Shown in pieces: positions 30,112 to 38,454 of a stretch of 64,000 nt of DNA (position 1 is the first letter of the stretch; each line of letters opens with the position of its first letter). A program made the translations under genes and the position numbers. The notes under the pieces were generated by a model. The model made no database searches, had not been told where the DNA came from, and saw nothing but the letters and a program-made list of their open reading frames with translations. Source of the DNA: Flavobacterium cucumis (lineage in GTDB: Bacteria > Bacteroidota > Bacteroidia > Flavobacteriales > Flavobacteriaceae); the NCBI RefSeq assembly GCF_900148835.1, contig NZ_FRYK01000002.1, forward strand, positions 496,001 through 560,000, written 5' to 3'.

Positions 30112-30849
30112 ATGGAAAAAGACAACCAAATATTCGGGATTAGAGCAATAATTGAAGCAATTAACGCTAAAAAGGAAATTGATAAAGTATTCGTTCAAAA
30201 AGATGCACAAGGCGACTTGATGCAAGATTTGATGAAAACAATGAAAAGAAATAACATCAACTTCTCATACGTTCCCGTTGAAAAACTAAACCGATTAACG
30301 CCAAACAATCACCAAGGTGCTGTGGCAACCATTGCTCCTATTTCTTTTGTTTCATTAGAAACTATGGTTGAAAGTGTTATTGAAAGTGGTAAAAAACCTT
30401 TATTCCTAATTTTAGATCAATTGTCAGATGCACGTAACTTTGGCGCTATCATTAGAACAGCAGAATGCACAGGCGTTGATGGAATCATCATACAAAAACA
30501 AGGTTCAGCTCCTGTGAATGGTGATACGGTTAAAACTTCGGCTGGAGCAGTTTTTAATGTCCCAATTTGCAAAGTTGATCACATAAAAGATGCTATTTTC
30601 TATTTGCAAGGGAGCGGAATCAAGACCGTTGCTGCCACTGAAAAAACAGACCAACATATTTACGACATCAACTTCAACGAAGGTGTTGCAATCATTATGG
30701 GTAGCGAAGATAGAGGTGTTAATCCTTCAGTATTGAAAATTGTAGATGAAAAAGCAAAATTACCAATGTTTGGAACTATCGAATCGTTGAATGTTTCTGT
30801 GGCTTGCGGTGCTTTTTTGTATGAAGCCTTGAGACAGAGACTTAATTAG
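30112..30849 (+). CDS. rlmB: 23S rRNA 2'-O-methyltransferase RlmB (SpoU family)
   Basis: The 245-residue SPOUT methyltransferase is expected to methylate the ribose of G2251 in the 23S P-loop. It has an N-terminal substrate-binding domain (MEKDNQIFGIRAIIEAIN) and the three SpoU motifs: DQLSDARNFGAIIRTAECTG near 104, AIIMGSEDRGVNPSVLK near 199, and LNVSVACGAFLYEALRQ near the end. The start is placed at the ATG at 30112 because the frame's earlier GTG at 30085 lies inside the upstream terminator stem. TrmH-type tRNA methylases are the main alternative. Confidence 0.92.
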   Translation: MEKDNQIFGIRAIIEAINAKKEIDKVFVQKDAQGDLMQDLMKTMKRNNINFSYVPVEKLNRLTPNNHQGAVATIAPISFVSLETMVESVIESGKKPLFLILDQLSDARNFGAIIRTAECTGVDGIIIQKQGSAPVNGDTVKTSAGAVFNVPICKVDHIKDAIFYLQGSGIKTVAATEKTDQHIYDINFNEGVAIIMGSEDRGVNPSVLKIVDEKAKLPMFGTIESLNVSVACGAFLYEALRQRLN

Positions 30850-30857
30850 TCGATTTT

Positions 30858-30929
30858 TCAATGTGACAATGTGCCAATAGTTTTTGAGTAAATCAATTTA
30901 ATTGGCTAATTAACTCATTGCCACATTGA
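30858..30929. repeat. Intergenic dyad built on an 8-base word
   Basis: Between the convergent rlmB and rhomboid genes, caatgtga/caatgtgc repeats with an 8-base period. The inverted counterpart, attgg (30901-30905) and cattgccacattga (30916-30929), can fold back on it with one G-T pair. It may act as a bidirectional terminator or be an extragenic repeat. Confidence 0.55.
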
Positions 30930-30930
30930 C

Positions 30931-31683
30931 TCATTTTTTCCCACCCAAAAACTCATACACCACTTTCATTGAAGAATTAAAATATTCTCGAATAACTTCT
31001 TCTGGTTTTGGTGGTGGAGAAAAATTTCCTTTTTCGTCAAAATTTTTCATAAACGGATCGAGTTCTGGATTGAAATCGGGTTTTTCCCATTCGTAGAAAA
31101 AAGGTTTAGAAAATTGGGGTGTTTTTAAAACTAAAGCCAAGGCTAATCCAACAAAAAATCCTGCTAAATGCCCTTCCCAAGAAATACCTTCTTTCACATT
31201 CGGAAACATGTACCAAACACTTCCACCATATAAAATTACAATGGTGAATGACAAAGCAACTAATCGGTAATATTTGGTAAAGATTCCTTTGAAGAAAATA
31301 AAACTTACTAAAACATAGATTAATCCGCTGGCGCCAATGTGGTAACTTGGCCTTCCTAACAACCAAGTTCCCAATCCTGAAAAAAGAATTCCCAAAAACA
31401 ACACAACAAACGATTGTTCTTTGTAGAAATACCTCAATATTGGCAACATCACTAATAAGGCAACGGAATTATTAGCTAAATGTTCAATATCACCATGCAA
31501 AAATGGACTAAATAAAATTCCTTTTAATCCATAAACTTCTCTTGGATAAATTCCAAAATGCGACAAGTTATCTTGAAATTGCAATTCGTACCAAAAAACC
31601 GACCATAAAGTCAATACAAAAAATAACGGCAATAAAATGACCGCTTTTGTAAACTGAAAAGGATTATCGTGCTGTTTTTCCAT
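30931..31683 (-). CDS. Rhomboid-family intramembrane serine protease
   Basis: The 250-residue inner-membrane protein has about six hydrophobic segments, the family HLANNS motif near 69, the catalytic Ser119 in GASGLIYV, and the partner His172 in WEGHLAGFFVG, all expected of an active rhomboid. A soluble C-terminal tail of about 60 residues (ELDPFMKNFDEKGNFSPPPK) follows. Substrates cannot be predicted. It converges on rlmB. Confidence 0.92.
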   Translation of the reverse strand: MEKQHDNPFQFTKAVILLPLFFVLTLWSVFWYELQFQDNLSHFGIYPREVYGLKGILFSPFLHGDIEHLANNSVALLVMLPILRYFYKEQSFVVLFLGILFSGLGTWLLGRPSYHIGASGLIYVLVSFIFFKGIFTKYYRLVALSFTIVILYGGSVWYMFPNVKEGISWEGHLAGFFVGLALALVLKTPQFSKPFFYEWEKPDFNPELDPFMKNFDEKGNFSPPPKPEEVIREYFNSSMKVVYEFLGGKK

Positions 31684-31743
31684 ATTGATTTGAATTCAAA
31701 GATAAAGCCAAAAATATTTCTATGCACATTTGTCATAAAATTG

Positions 31744-31751
31744 TAATTTTA
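31744..31751 (+). promoter_or_regulatory. Candidate -7 box four bases before the rarA start
   Basis: TAATTTTA is followed by cgac and the ATG at 31756. A TTTC lies at 31717-31720, a 23-base spacer. Confidence 0.4.
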
Positions 31752-31755
31752 CGAC

Positions 31756-33033
31756 ATGAATCAACCATTAGCCGAACGCATTCGCCCACAACAATTATCG
31801 GATTACATCAGCCAATTGCATTTAGTTGGACCTGAGGGTTCATTAACGCAACAAATTGCCAAAGGATTAATTCCAAGTTTGATTTTATGGGGACCACCAG
31901 GAACTGGAAAAACCACCTTAGCTCAAATCATGGCACAAGAAAGCAAACGTCCGTTTTACCAACTGAGTGCGATACATTCTGGCGTGAAAGACATTCGTGA
32001 GGTAATTGAAAAAGCGAAACAAAGCAGTGGTTTATTTACAGCCAAAAATCCCATTTTATTTATTGATGAGATTCATCGTTTTAGCAAATCACAACAAGAT
32101 TCTTTGTTGGCAGCAGTGGAAAAAGGTTGGGTAACATTGATTGGTGCGACGACTGAAAATCCTAGTTTTGAAGTCATTCCCGCTTTATTGTCAAGATGTC
32201 AGGTTTATGTTTTGAACGCGTTTACCAAAGACGATTTAGAAGCCTTATTGCATCGTGCAATGAAAACCGATGTAGAACTTCAAAATAAAAATATCCAATT
32301 AAAAGAAACCGAAGCTTTATTGCGACTTTCGGGTGGTGATGGTAGAAAGTTATTGAATATTTTTGAATTGGTAATTAATGCAACCGAAAGCGATACCATT
32401 GAAATTACAAATGAAAAAGTAATGCAATTGGTGCAAAAAAACACAGTGTTGTATGACAAAACGGGTGAACAACATTATGATATTGTTTCCGCATTCATCA
32501 AATCAATTCGTGGAAGTGACCCAAATGGCGCGGTGTATTGGTTAGCCCGAATGATTGAAGGTGGCGAAGATGTAAAATTCATCGCCCGAAGAATGCTAAT
32601 TTTAGCCAGTGAAGATATAGGAAATGCGAATCCAACAGCTTTGATTATGGCAAATAATACGTTTCAAGCCGTAACCACCATTGGTTACCCTGAAAGTCGA
32701 ATTATTTTGAGTCAGTGTGCTATTTATTTAGCAACATCGCCTAAAAGCAATGCAAGTTATATAGCCATCGGAAAAGCGCAACAAATGGTGAAACAAACTG
32801 GAGATTTATCAGTTCCCATTCATTTACGAAACGCACCAACTAAATTAATGAAGGAATTAGGCTACGGAGAAGAATACAAATACGCGCACGACTTCCCAAA
32901 CAACTTTGCCGAACAAGAATTTTTACCAACCGAAATTTCGGAAACTAAATTCTTTGAACCTGGTGAAAACGCGCGTGAAAAAGAATTACGTCAGTTTTTA
33001 AAGAATCGTTGGAAGGATAAATACGGGTATTAA
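31756..33033 (+). CDS. rarA: Replication-associated recombination protein RarA (MgsA, AAA+ ATPase)
   Basis: The 425-residue AAA+ protein acts at stalled replication forks and resembles clamp loaders. It has Walker [10 protein letters not shown] at 46-54, Walker [20 protein letters not shown] near 100, sensor region [18 protein letters not shown] near 131, and the C-terminal tetramerisation domain ([20 protein letters not shown] near 276; [20 protein letters not shown] near 352). It is transcribed alone, apparently from a promoter right at its start codon. Confidence 0.96.
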   Translation: MNQPLAERIRPQQLSDYISQLHLVGPEGSLTQQIAKGLIPSLILWGPPGTGKTTLAQIMAQESKRPFYQLSAIHSGVKDIREVIEKAKQSSGLFTAKNPILFIDEIHRFSKSQQDSLLAAVEKGWVTLIGATTENPSFEVIPALLSRCQVYVLNAFTKDDLEALLHRAMKTDVELQNKNIQLKETEALLRLSGGDGRKLLNIFELVINATESDTIEITNEKVMQLVQKNTVLYDKTGEQHYDIVSAFIKSIRGSDPNGAVYWLARMIEGGEDVKFIARRMLILASEDIGNANPTALIMANNTFQAVTTIGYPESRIILSQCAIYLATSPKSNASYIAIGKAQQMVKQTGDLSVPIHLRNAPTKLMKELGYGEEYKYAHDFPNNFAEQEFLPTEISETKFFEPGENAREKELRQFLKNRWKDKYGY

Positions 33034-33048
33034 CTTCATATTCCATTT

Positions 33049-33750
33049 TTAAAACTTGACGTCCACTACTTCTGAAATTAAATTCTCTCCCTCATAATGT
33101 TCAAATAACCATTGATCATTTTTCTTTATAAAAACACCTTTAATTTCTCCTTTAATAGCTAAAAAAACGAAATTATCAGAAGTTTTATATAGTAAAAAAA
33201 CAGTTTCGGGCTTTTCATTTACTAATTTATACCCCGTGGATGTTGTAATTGCAAAAAGACGGTATGGAAGTTCCTTTGATTTTGAAACAACCTCTTTTCC
33301 AGATTTTAAAATCAAGTCCTTATTAGAATCAGATTTTTTAAAATCCAGTTTACTCTTAATGGAATTTAGAGCCTTACCAAAAGCTTCATTAAATGCTTTC
33401 TTGTAATCCTTTTCTCTACTAGTACCTAATTCACTTTTTATAAGAACATTATTGGAACAATCCTTAACTTCAAAATATACTTTAGTTAAAAAAAGAGAAC
33501 TCTCTTCGAAAGCATCTACATAAATTGATGCACATCGATTCTCAGATAATTCATCAGGTAAAATATCACTGTTGAAATACACTTCAAAGCCTTGGTTTTC
33601 AAAGAAAGATTTAGTTATCACGTTTAAGTCATATTTATTTTCCTCTTTAAAAAAATTGAATTTTTTTGGGATGATAGCGTATTTATAACTTTCTTGAGCA
33701 AAAGAAAGACAATTAACCAATAAAACAATTAATAAAACTAATTTCTTCAT
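33049..33750 (-). CDS. Exported protein of unknown function
   Basis: The 233-residue product has a signal peptide (MKKLVLLIVLLVNCLSFAQ) and no Cys lipobox. I do not recognise a domain. The first half resembles small periplasmic proteins with a DVITKSFFENQGFEVYFNSD segment; residues 130-165 are Lys/Ser-rich and the C-terminal 60 residues look beta-rich. It starts 2 bases after the HAD hydrolase stop in the same direction, so the two are probably cotranscribed, but no functional link is apparent. Confidence 0.7.
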   Translation of the reverse strand: MKKLVLLIVLLVNCLSFAQESYKYAIIPKKFNFFKEENKYDLNVITKSFFENQGFEVYFNSDILPDELSENRCASIYVDAFEESSLFLTKVYFEVKDCSNNVLIKSELGTSREKDYKKAFNEAFGKALNSIKSKLDFKKSDSNKDLILKSGKEVVSKSKELPYRLFAITTSTGYKLVNEKPETVFLLYKTSDNFVFLAIKGEIKGVFIKKNDQWLFEHYEGENLISEVVDVKF

Positions 33751-33752
33751 AA

Positions 33753-34445
33753 CTACAATACATTTTTTAAATCTAATAGATGCTTTACTTGAAAAACCGG
33801 ATAATCTACCTGTAAATTATGTTCATTAAAAAAAACAGCTTCTATCCCAGCTGCTTGAGCACCAATGATATCAGCCTCATAACTATCACCTATCATTAAA
33901 CTCTCTTCTTTTGAGGCATTTGCCAAAGATAAAGCAAAATCAAATATGTTTTTATGTGGTTTTTTTACTCCTGCCATTTCGGAATTTGTTATGCTTTCAA
34001 AATAATGATCAATTTTTGAATTCTTTATTTTTCTGGCTTGTACCGATGCAAAACCATTGGTAATTATATGCAATTGATATTTAGGTTTTAAATAATCTAA
34101 CAGCTCAATAGCACCATCAAAAAGATGATTGTACTTAGGTAGATACTCGATGTACTGTTCCGATAAATGATGTATCATTTTATCAGAAACTTCAAATTGT
34201 AATGCATCAAAAACATCTTTTAAGCGATAATAACGTAAATCATTATGTGAAATCTGATTGTCTTGATACAATTTCCAATAATATTGATTTCTTGGAATAT
34301 AAATATTGAGAAAATCCGATAATTCAATATCAAAACCTTGTTGTTTGAAAATGGCATCAAATGCAAAGCCTGAATTTTTATCAAAATCCCAAAGGGTATG
34401 ATCTAAATCGAAAAAGAGATGTTTTTTATGATGAAATGATTTCAT
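33753..34445 (-). CDS. HAD-superfamily hydrolase, YjjG-type nucleotidase
   Basis: HAD phosphatase with motif I FFDLDHTLWDFD (nucleophile Asp), motif II HIITNGFASVQARKIKNS near 144 (Thr), motif III Lys in EMAGVKKPHKNIF, and motif IV MIGDSYEADIIGAQAAGI. The overall order and the LWDFDKN motif resemble YjjG pyrimidine 5'-nucleotidases that clear non-canonical nucleotides. The start is placed at the ATG at 34445 (MKSFHHKKHLFFDLDHTLWD), giving 230 residues; the frame also allows an earlier start at 34469. Substrate is inferred from family resemblance. Confidence 0.85.
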   Translation of the reverse strand: MKSFHHKKHLFFDLDHTLWDFDKNSGFAFDAIFKQQGFDIELSDFLNIYIPRNQYYWKLYQDNQISHNDLRYYRLKDVFDALQFEVSDKMIHHLSEQYIEYLPKYNHLFDGAIELLDYLKPKYQLHIITNGFASVQARKIKNSKIDHYFESITNSEMAGVKKPHKNIFDFALSLANASKEESLMIGDSYEADIIGAQAAGIEAVFFNEHNLQVDYPVFQVKHLLDLKNVL

Positions 34446-34533
34446 TTTATTTTTAACCACAAATTTCACAAATTGTCATCAATTTTGAATTTCGAGAAAG
34501 TTTTAATTTACTATAGATTTCTTGTCCTTATGA

Positions 34534-34598
34534 TTGTTACAACCCCGATGGGAGCAACATCTTATATAGCATATAGTAGTTACAAACCATTAAAAAAT
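34534..34598 (+). repeat. Possible degenerate flavobacterial intergenic repeat
   Basis: The gap contains ccccgatgggagcaacatc then ttatatagc. It resembles the two conserved arms (gatggaagcggcatcc and gatatagcgga) of an intergenic element I recall from Flavobacterium genomes, but with the central hairpin missing. This is recognition from memory and could be chance. Confidence 0.3.
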
Positions 34599-34619
34599 CC
34601 AAATGATTGGGCTTCAAAA

Positions 34620-35108
34620 TTAATTACTTTGAGATATGATTACGGCGTCTTCGATATGGTAAATCCAATCCTCAACATCAGTCTCATTATACCTAAAAGT
34701 TCCTTTTAAAGTAACGTAAGTATCGGTTTTTAATTTTGGGGTTGCCCCTTTAAATTTAATACCAGCAATAGTTTCAGGTCCAGATTTCCCACAAAAGAAA
34801 CAAGCAGCAAAAACGTTTTTACTCAAAGCATAGCTTTTATTATCGATTGGCACTATAAAACCACTCATGTAAACCGTTTTCTTTTGCATCGCTTTTAACT
34901 TCATATTTACTTGTGGAAATTCCACTTCTCCATAAGTAGCATGTTTTTTTCTAGTATATTTAATGTCACCCAAAATTTTCCATGTTAAAGTATCGTTAGC
35001 TACAGAGGTATCAAAAGTAGATTTTAGAGTTGTAGTCTTAGAATCTGTGAAGCTCATTAATGATATGAATACCACGAAAGCTAAACTTAATTTAATGTAA
35101 TTACGCAT
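34620..35108 (-). CDS. DUF3299-family exported protein
   Basis: The 162-residue product has a signal peptide-like N-terminus (MRNYIKLSLAFVVFISLMSF). Its core resembles DUF3299, with KMKLKAMQ-type beta segments, YMSGFIVPID near 80 and the Cys pair in FAACFFCGKSGPETI near 99. DUF3299 proteins often neighbour FtsX-type ABC transporters; here its ATG overlaps the end of the permease gene by 8 bases, so the three genes form one operon. The CxxC-like FFCG could bind metal or form a disulfide. Function is unknown. Confidence 0.7.
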   Translation of the reverse strand: MRNYIKLSLAFVVFISLMSFTDSKTTTLKSTFDTSVANDTLTWKILGDIKYTRKKHATYGEVEFPQVNMKLKAMQKKTVYMSGFIVPIDNKSYALSKNVFAACFFCGKSGPETIAGIKFKGATPKLKTDTYVTLKGTFRYNETDVEDWIYHIEDAVIISQSN

Positions 35109-36360
35109 TGGTTAATGTTTTTGAAATGTTTAAATTATAAGCTTTTACGGCAGGAATTAATGCTGCAATAAAGCCTACAAATATAGTTAGTAAAAATAAA
35201 GTCCCTTCTTTTTCCCATATAAATTCGTATGGATCAAAACTCATTTTGAAATCTTCTTCGGCTGAGTTGGACAACACACTTAATCCTACTCTCCCTAAAA
35301 TCGTACCAAAAATAAATCCAACCACACATAAAAGCAAACTTTCAATCATTACAACTTTTAAAAGCTGTAATCTTTTGGCTCCGTTCACACGCATTAAGGC
35401 AAATTCGTTTTCGCGTTCTTTCAATGTATTATATAGAGCTATAAAAATAGAAATCCCAGAAATCAGCATGATTCCATATGCCAAATATTGCAGGGCTGAA
35501 ATCCCAATTCCAAATAAGGAAAACAAACGATTCACTTCAATTGCAGGAGAAGCAACTTGCATTTTAGTATTTTGCGCAATGATTCTTGGCCAGGTTACAA
35601 TTCCCATTTTATTGCGGAATTTTAGTAAAACAGCTGTGATTTCCATTCCAGGTTCATCTAGAGTCATATCCGCTTCTTTGTGATGTTCTTCTCCTTCTAT
35701 ATGAACATGACCTTCTTCTCCATGAGCGGGATTTTCTTCTTCACCATGACTTCCGTGCATTTGCCAAACACTTGGAATTGTGCACAGAATCAAATTATCT
35801 ACTACTTTTCCTGTTGGTTTTGCAATTCCGACAACTTTGTATTCGTAATGATCATGAACTTCTCCTTCCGCAGCATCACCATGAGAACCGAAAAACGCAT
35901 CTCCAATTTTTAAACTTAATTTTTGAGCGATATCACTACCGATCACAACTTCGAAATTCTTTTCGAAAAGCTTTCCTTCTGAAATTTCTGCACCATATTT
36001 TTCTAAATAATCAGGTGTTGTTCCTAAGATTTTATAACCCCGATAATTATCCCCAAAAGCTAATGGAATAGCTTTTTGAACAAACGGATGTTGCATCCAA
36101 ACTTTTGCCGAATCATAGCTAATATTTCCTGTTGGAGAATCTACCTGGTAAACCGAAGATAATATCAATTGCAACGGACTTCCTTGCGCTCCCATTACCA
36201 AATCTACTCCATCTATATTGCTTGAGAATTTCTCTTCAAATTGTTTTTCGACCAAAACTAAAGTCGTAATAATTGCAACACTAGAGGTTAGCAAAACAAC
36301 ACTCAAGATGGTATTTAATGGTTTGAACCATATATTTTTCCATGCTAATTTTGCTATCAT
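35101..36360 (-). CDS. ABC transporter permease (FtsX/MacB type) with His-rich loop
   Basis: The 419-residue permease has one N-terminal membrane segment (about 17-37), a large extracytoplasmic domain, and three C-terminal segments (about 285-415), the FtsX/MacB layout. The periplasmic domain has His-rich stretches at about 160-171 (GSHGDAAEGEVHDHY) and 202-227 (seven His among many Glu). Such loops usually bind zinc, copper or nickel. It overlaps the upstream ATPase gene by 4 bases and the downstream DUF3299 gene by 8. Metal handling is inference; lipoprotein release or export is the generic alternative. Confidence 0.85.
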   Translation of the reverse strand: MIAKLAWKNIWFKPLNTILSVVLLTSSVAIITTLVLVEKQFEEKFSSNIDGVDLVMGAQGSPLQLILSSVYQVDSPTGNISYDSAKVWMQHPFVQKAIPLAFGDNYRGYKILGTTPDYLEKYGAEISEGKLFEKNFEVVIGSDIAQKLSLKIGDAFFGSHGDAAEGEVHDHYEYKVVGIAKPTGKVVDNLILCTIPSVWQMHGSHGEEENPAHGEEGHVHIEGEEHHKEADMTLDEPGMEITAVLLKFRNKMGIVTWPRIIAQNTKMQVASPAIEVNRLFSLFGIGISALQYLAYGIMLISGISIFIALYNTLKERENEFALMRVNGAKRLQLLKVVMIESLLLCVVGFIFGTILGRVGLSVLSNSAEEDFKMSFDPYEFIWEKEGTLFLLTIFVGFIAALIPAVKAYNLNISKTLTNA

Positions 36361-36986
36361 ATCAAGGTAATTTTATTGATAAATCGTTCTTTAATTCGGT
36401 TGTCGTGCGTAACGATTAGTAAAGCTGCTTTGTATTCTTTTGATAAAAAAGTTAGCAATTCGATTACTTTTTCCGCATTTTTATCGTCTAAACTAGATGT
36501 GGGTTCATCTGCTAACAAGACTTTTGGTTCGTTCATCAACGCGCGGGCAATTGAAACACGTTGTTGTTGCCCAATACTTAACTGCGAAGGCAATTTAAAC
36601 GCCTGGTTTTCAATTCCCAATTGTTCTAATAATTTCTTAGCTCGCTTCGTATGTTTTTTCCCCGTAGCTAACCAACTTGCCATTTCTAAATTTTCTAAAA
36701 CGGTTAAAGCACCAATAAAATGGGATTTTTGAAAAACTACACCAATGTGCTTTCCGCGAAATGTATCAGTTGCTTTTTCAGAAAGTAATACAATATTGGT
36801 TTTATCGATTTCGATTTCACCTGTTTTTGGCTTTAACAAACCTGCTAAAATATGCAAATACGTAGTTTTCCCTTTACCAGAATCTCCTGTTATTAAAATA
36901 GTATTGCCAGCTTCACAATACAAATCAGGAAAAATAAACTCCTGTGTTTTATTGTAAGAAAATCGTATGTTTTTAGTACTAATCAT
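36357..36986 (-). CDS. ABC transporter ATP-binding protein
   Basis: The 209-residue ATPase has Walker A TGDSGKGKTTYLHILAG near 33, the Q-loop region VVFQKSHFIGALTVLENL near 88, signature LSIGQQQRVSIARAL near 137, Walker B KVLLADEPTSSLDD near 156 and the switch His in LLIVTHDNR. It belongs to the LolD/MacB-like class that works with FtsX-type permeases, and its stop overlaps the permease start. It is the first gene of the three-gene operon. Confidence 0.93.
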   Translation of the reverse strand: MISTKNIRFSYNKTQEFIFPDLYCEAGNTILITGDSGKGKTTYLHILAGLLKPKTGEIEIDKTNIVLLSEKATDTFRGKHIGVVFQKSHFIGALTVLENLEMASWLATGKKHTKRAKKLLEQLGIENQAFKLPSQLSIGQQQRVSIARALMNEPKVLLADEPTSSLDDKNAEKVIELLTFLSKEYKAALLIVTHDNRIKERFINKITLI

Positions 36987-37039
36987 TCTTCTAATTATAC
37001 GGTATTAAAATGCAAATCTCATATTCGAAAAACAAGAAG

Positions 37040-37072
37040 AAAACCTTGCTTCAAAAAAAGTAACAAGGTTTT
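37040..37072 (-). terminator. Terminator after the superoxide dismutase gene
   Basis: A 9-bp perfect stem (37040-37048 with 37064-37072) with a 15-base loop is followed on the minus strand by TTTTCTTCTTG then TTTTT. It lies between the sod stop and the ABC operon. Confidence 0.65.
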
Positions 37073-37100
37073 AATATATTGCTTTTATTGTAAAACATCG

Positions 37101-37769
37101 CTATTGTTTAATTGCAGCAGCATATCTTTTACTCACTTCAGTCCAATTCACCACACTCCACAAAGCCGATAAATAATCACCTCTTTTGTTTTGATATTTT
37201 AAATAATAAGCATGCTCCCAAACATCAATTCCGAAAATTGGTGTTCCTTTCACTTCAGCAACATCCATTAATGGATTATCTTGATTTGGAGTTGAACTCA
37301 CTACTAATTTTCCTTCTTTAGTCACAACCAACCAAGCCCAACCTGAACCAAAACGACTTGCTCCTGCTGCATTCAATTTTTCTTTCAATCCGTCTAAACT
37401 TCCAAAAGTTTCATTTACCGCTTTTTCTAACTCAGCCGACATTTTAGTGTTTTTCTCAGGTGTTAAAACTGACCAAAACAACTCATGGTTATAATGTCCG
37501 CCACCGTTATTACGAACTGCTACTGGCATAGTAGAAATCTTTGCAAAAATTTCATTCAAGCTTAATTTTTCATCCGCAGTTCCTGCTAATGCTGTATTTA
37601 GATTTTTAACATAAGCTGCATGATGCTTGCTGTAATGAATTTCCATAGTTTGTGCATCTACAAATGGCTCCAAAGCATTATAAGCATAAGGTAAAGCTTT
37701 TTGTGTAAACTGCGCCGAAGCAGTAAGAGTTACCAAAAGTGTCGCTACTAAAAGTTTTATGTTTTTCAT
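37101..37769 (-). CDS. Fe/Mn superoxide dismutase, predicted secreted
   Basis: The 222-residue enzyme converts superoxide to oxygen and hydrogen peroxide. Metal ligands are visible: His in [13 protein letters not shown] near 44, His in [11 protein letters not shown] near 93, and Asp and His in [14 protein letters not shown] near 180-184. Unlike the usual cytoplasmic form it starts with a signal peptide ([20 protein letters not shown]), so it should act in the periplasm or outside. Fe versus Mn preference cannot be settled by eye. It is flanked by its own terminator. Confidence 0.95.
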   Translation of the reverse strand: MKNIKLLVATLLVTLTASAQFTQKALPYAYNALEPFVDAQTMEIHYSKHHAAYVKNLNTALAGTADEKLSLNEIFAKISTMPVAVRNNGGGHYNHELFWSVLTPEKNTKMSAELEKAVNETFGSLDGLKEKLNAAGASRFGSGWAWLVVTKEGKLVVSSTPNQDNPLMDVAEVKGTPIFGIDVWEHAYYLKYQNKRGDYLSALWSVVNWTEVSKRYAAAIKQ

Positions 37770-37858
37770 AATATTTTAATTTTTGATAAAAATACGGCTT
37801 ATCGATTAGATAAAAAATTAAGAATTCTTAAAATTTCCATAATTATTGGTTTAAACGC

Positions 37859-37958
37859 AAAGAGCGTTAAGTTTTTTCGCAAAGTTCGCTAAGGAAAAAT
37901 TAATTAAGAACTATGTGCCTATGTGTTTAATTGTTTTTTTTAAACACATAGCCACATA
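37859..37958. repeat. Intergenic word repeats and hairpin downstream of the GxxExxY gene
   Basis: The 243-base gap between sod and the GxxExxY gene holds two related sequences: cgcaaagagcgttaag and cgcaaagttcgctaag. These are followed by tatgtgcctatgtgttta (37912-37929), which folds with taaacacatagccacata (37941-37958) with one mismatch. The stem word ctatgtgN recurs beside this gene on its other side (38428). Confidence 0.55.
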
Positions 37959-38012
37959 AGTTTATGTTAGCGTGTAAAAGCCGTTTCACTCTGACAATAG
38001 ATAAGCATAGCT

Positions 38013-38417
38013 TTATGGTAAATTTCTGTAGATTTCATTTACGAATGTTTTTTGTCCTTCTTTGAAAATATTTTTACAATAAAAATTTATCAAAATTCCT
38101 TTTGGAGCATTGAGTAAATTCATATAAGTCAAAATTTGAGAATCAAAAACTTTATGCACTTCTACAGTAGATTTTAATTCTACTACAATAAGGTTTTCGA
38201 TATACAAATCGCATCTTAAATTAGCTTCTAACTGATTTCCTTTGTAAATAATTGGCACTATTTTCTCTGTGTGAAAATTTATTTTCCTCAATCGCAACTC
38301 TTCTTTCATACATTCATGATAAACCGATTCTAACAAACCCGCTCCCAAATTTTTATGCACTTCAATTGCCGCTCCAATTATCTGAAACCACAAATTATCA
38401 ATATCCTTTTTTGTCAT
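38013..38417 (-). CDS. GxxExxY protein
   Basis: The 134-residue protein carries the name-giving motif in AGLLESVYHECM (G-x-x-E-x-x-Y near 28) and a PD-(D/E)xK-like core: Asp in LRCDLYIENLIVVELKS near 69 with Glu and Lys following. The family is widespread in Bacteroidota and looks like a nuclease fold, but no function is established as far as I know. It is bracketed by the ctatgtgN repeat words, suggesting it may be a mobile or recently exchanged cassette. Confidence 0.9.
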   Translation of the reverse strand: MTKKDIDNLWFQIIGAAIEVHKNLGAGLLESVYHECMKEELRLRKINFHTEKIVPIIYKGNQLEANLRCDLYIENLIVVELKSTVEVHKVFDSQILTYMNLLNAPKGILINFYCKNIFKEGQKTFVNEIYRNLP

Positions 38418-38427
38418 AATAAAAAAA

Positions 38428-38444
38428 CTATGTGACTATGTGTT
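38428..38444. repeat. Copy of the ctatgtgN word repeat
   Basis: ctatgtgactatgtgttt lies just upstream of the GxxExxY start and before the radC stop. It is nearly identical to the copy at 37911-37929 on the other side of the gene, in the same orientation. Confidence 0.5.
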
Positions 38445-38454
38445 TCAAAAAAAA

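Noticed and set aside
34473..34709. Plus-strand 78-codon frame between the HAD hydrolase and DUF3299 genes
   Set aside because: Its second half is antisense to the 3' end of the DUF3299 gene, the first half covers a repeat-like gap, and no domain or promoter supports it.
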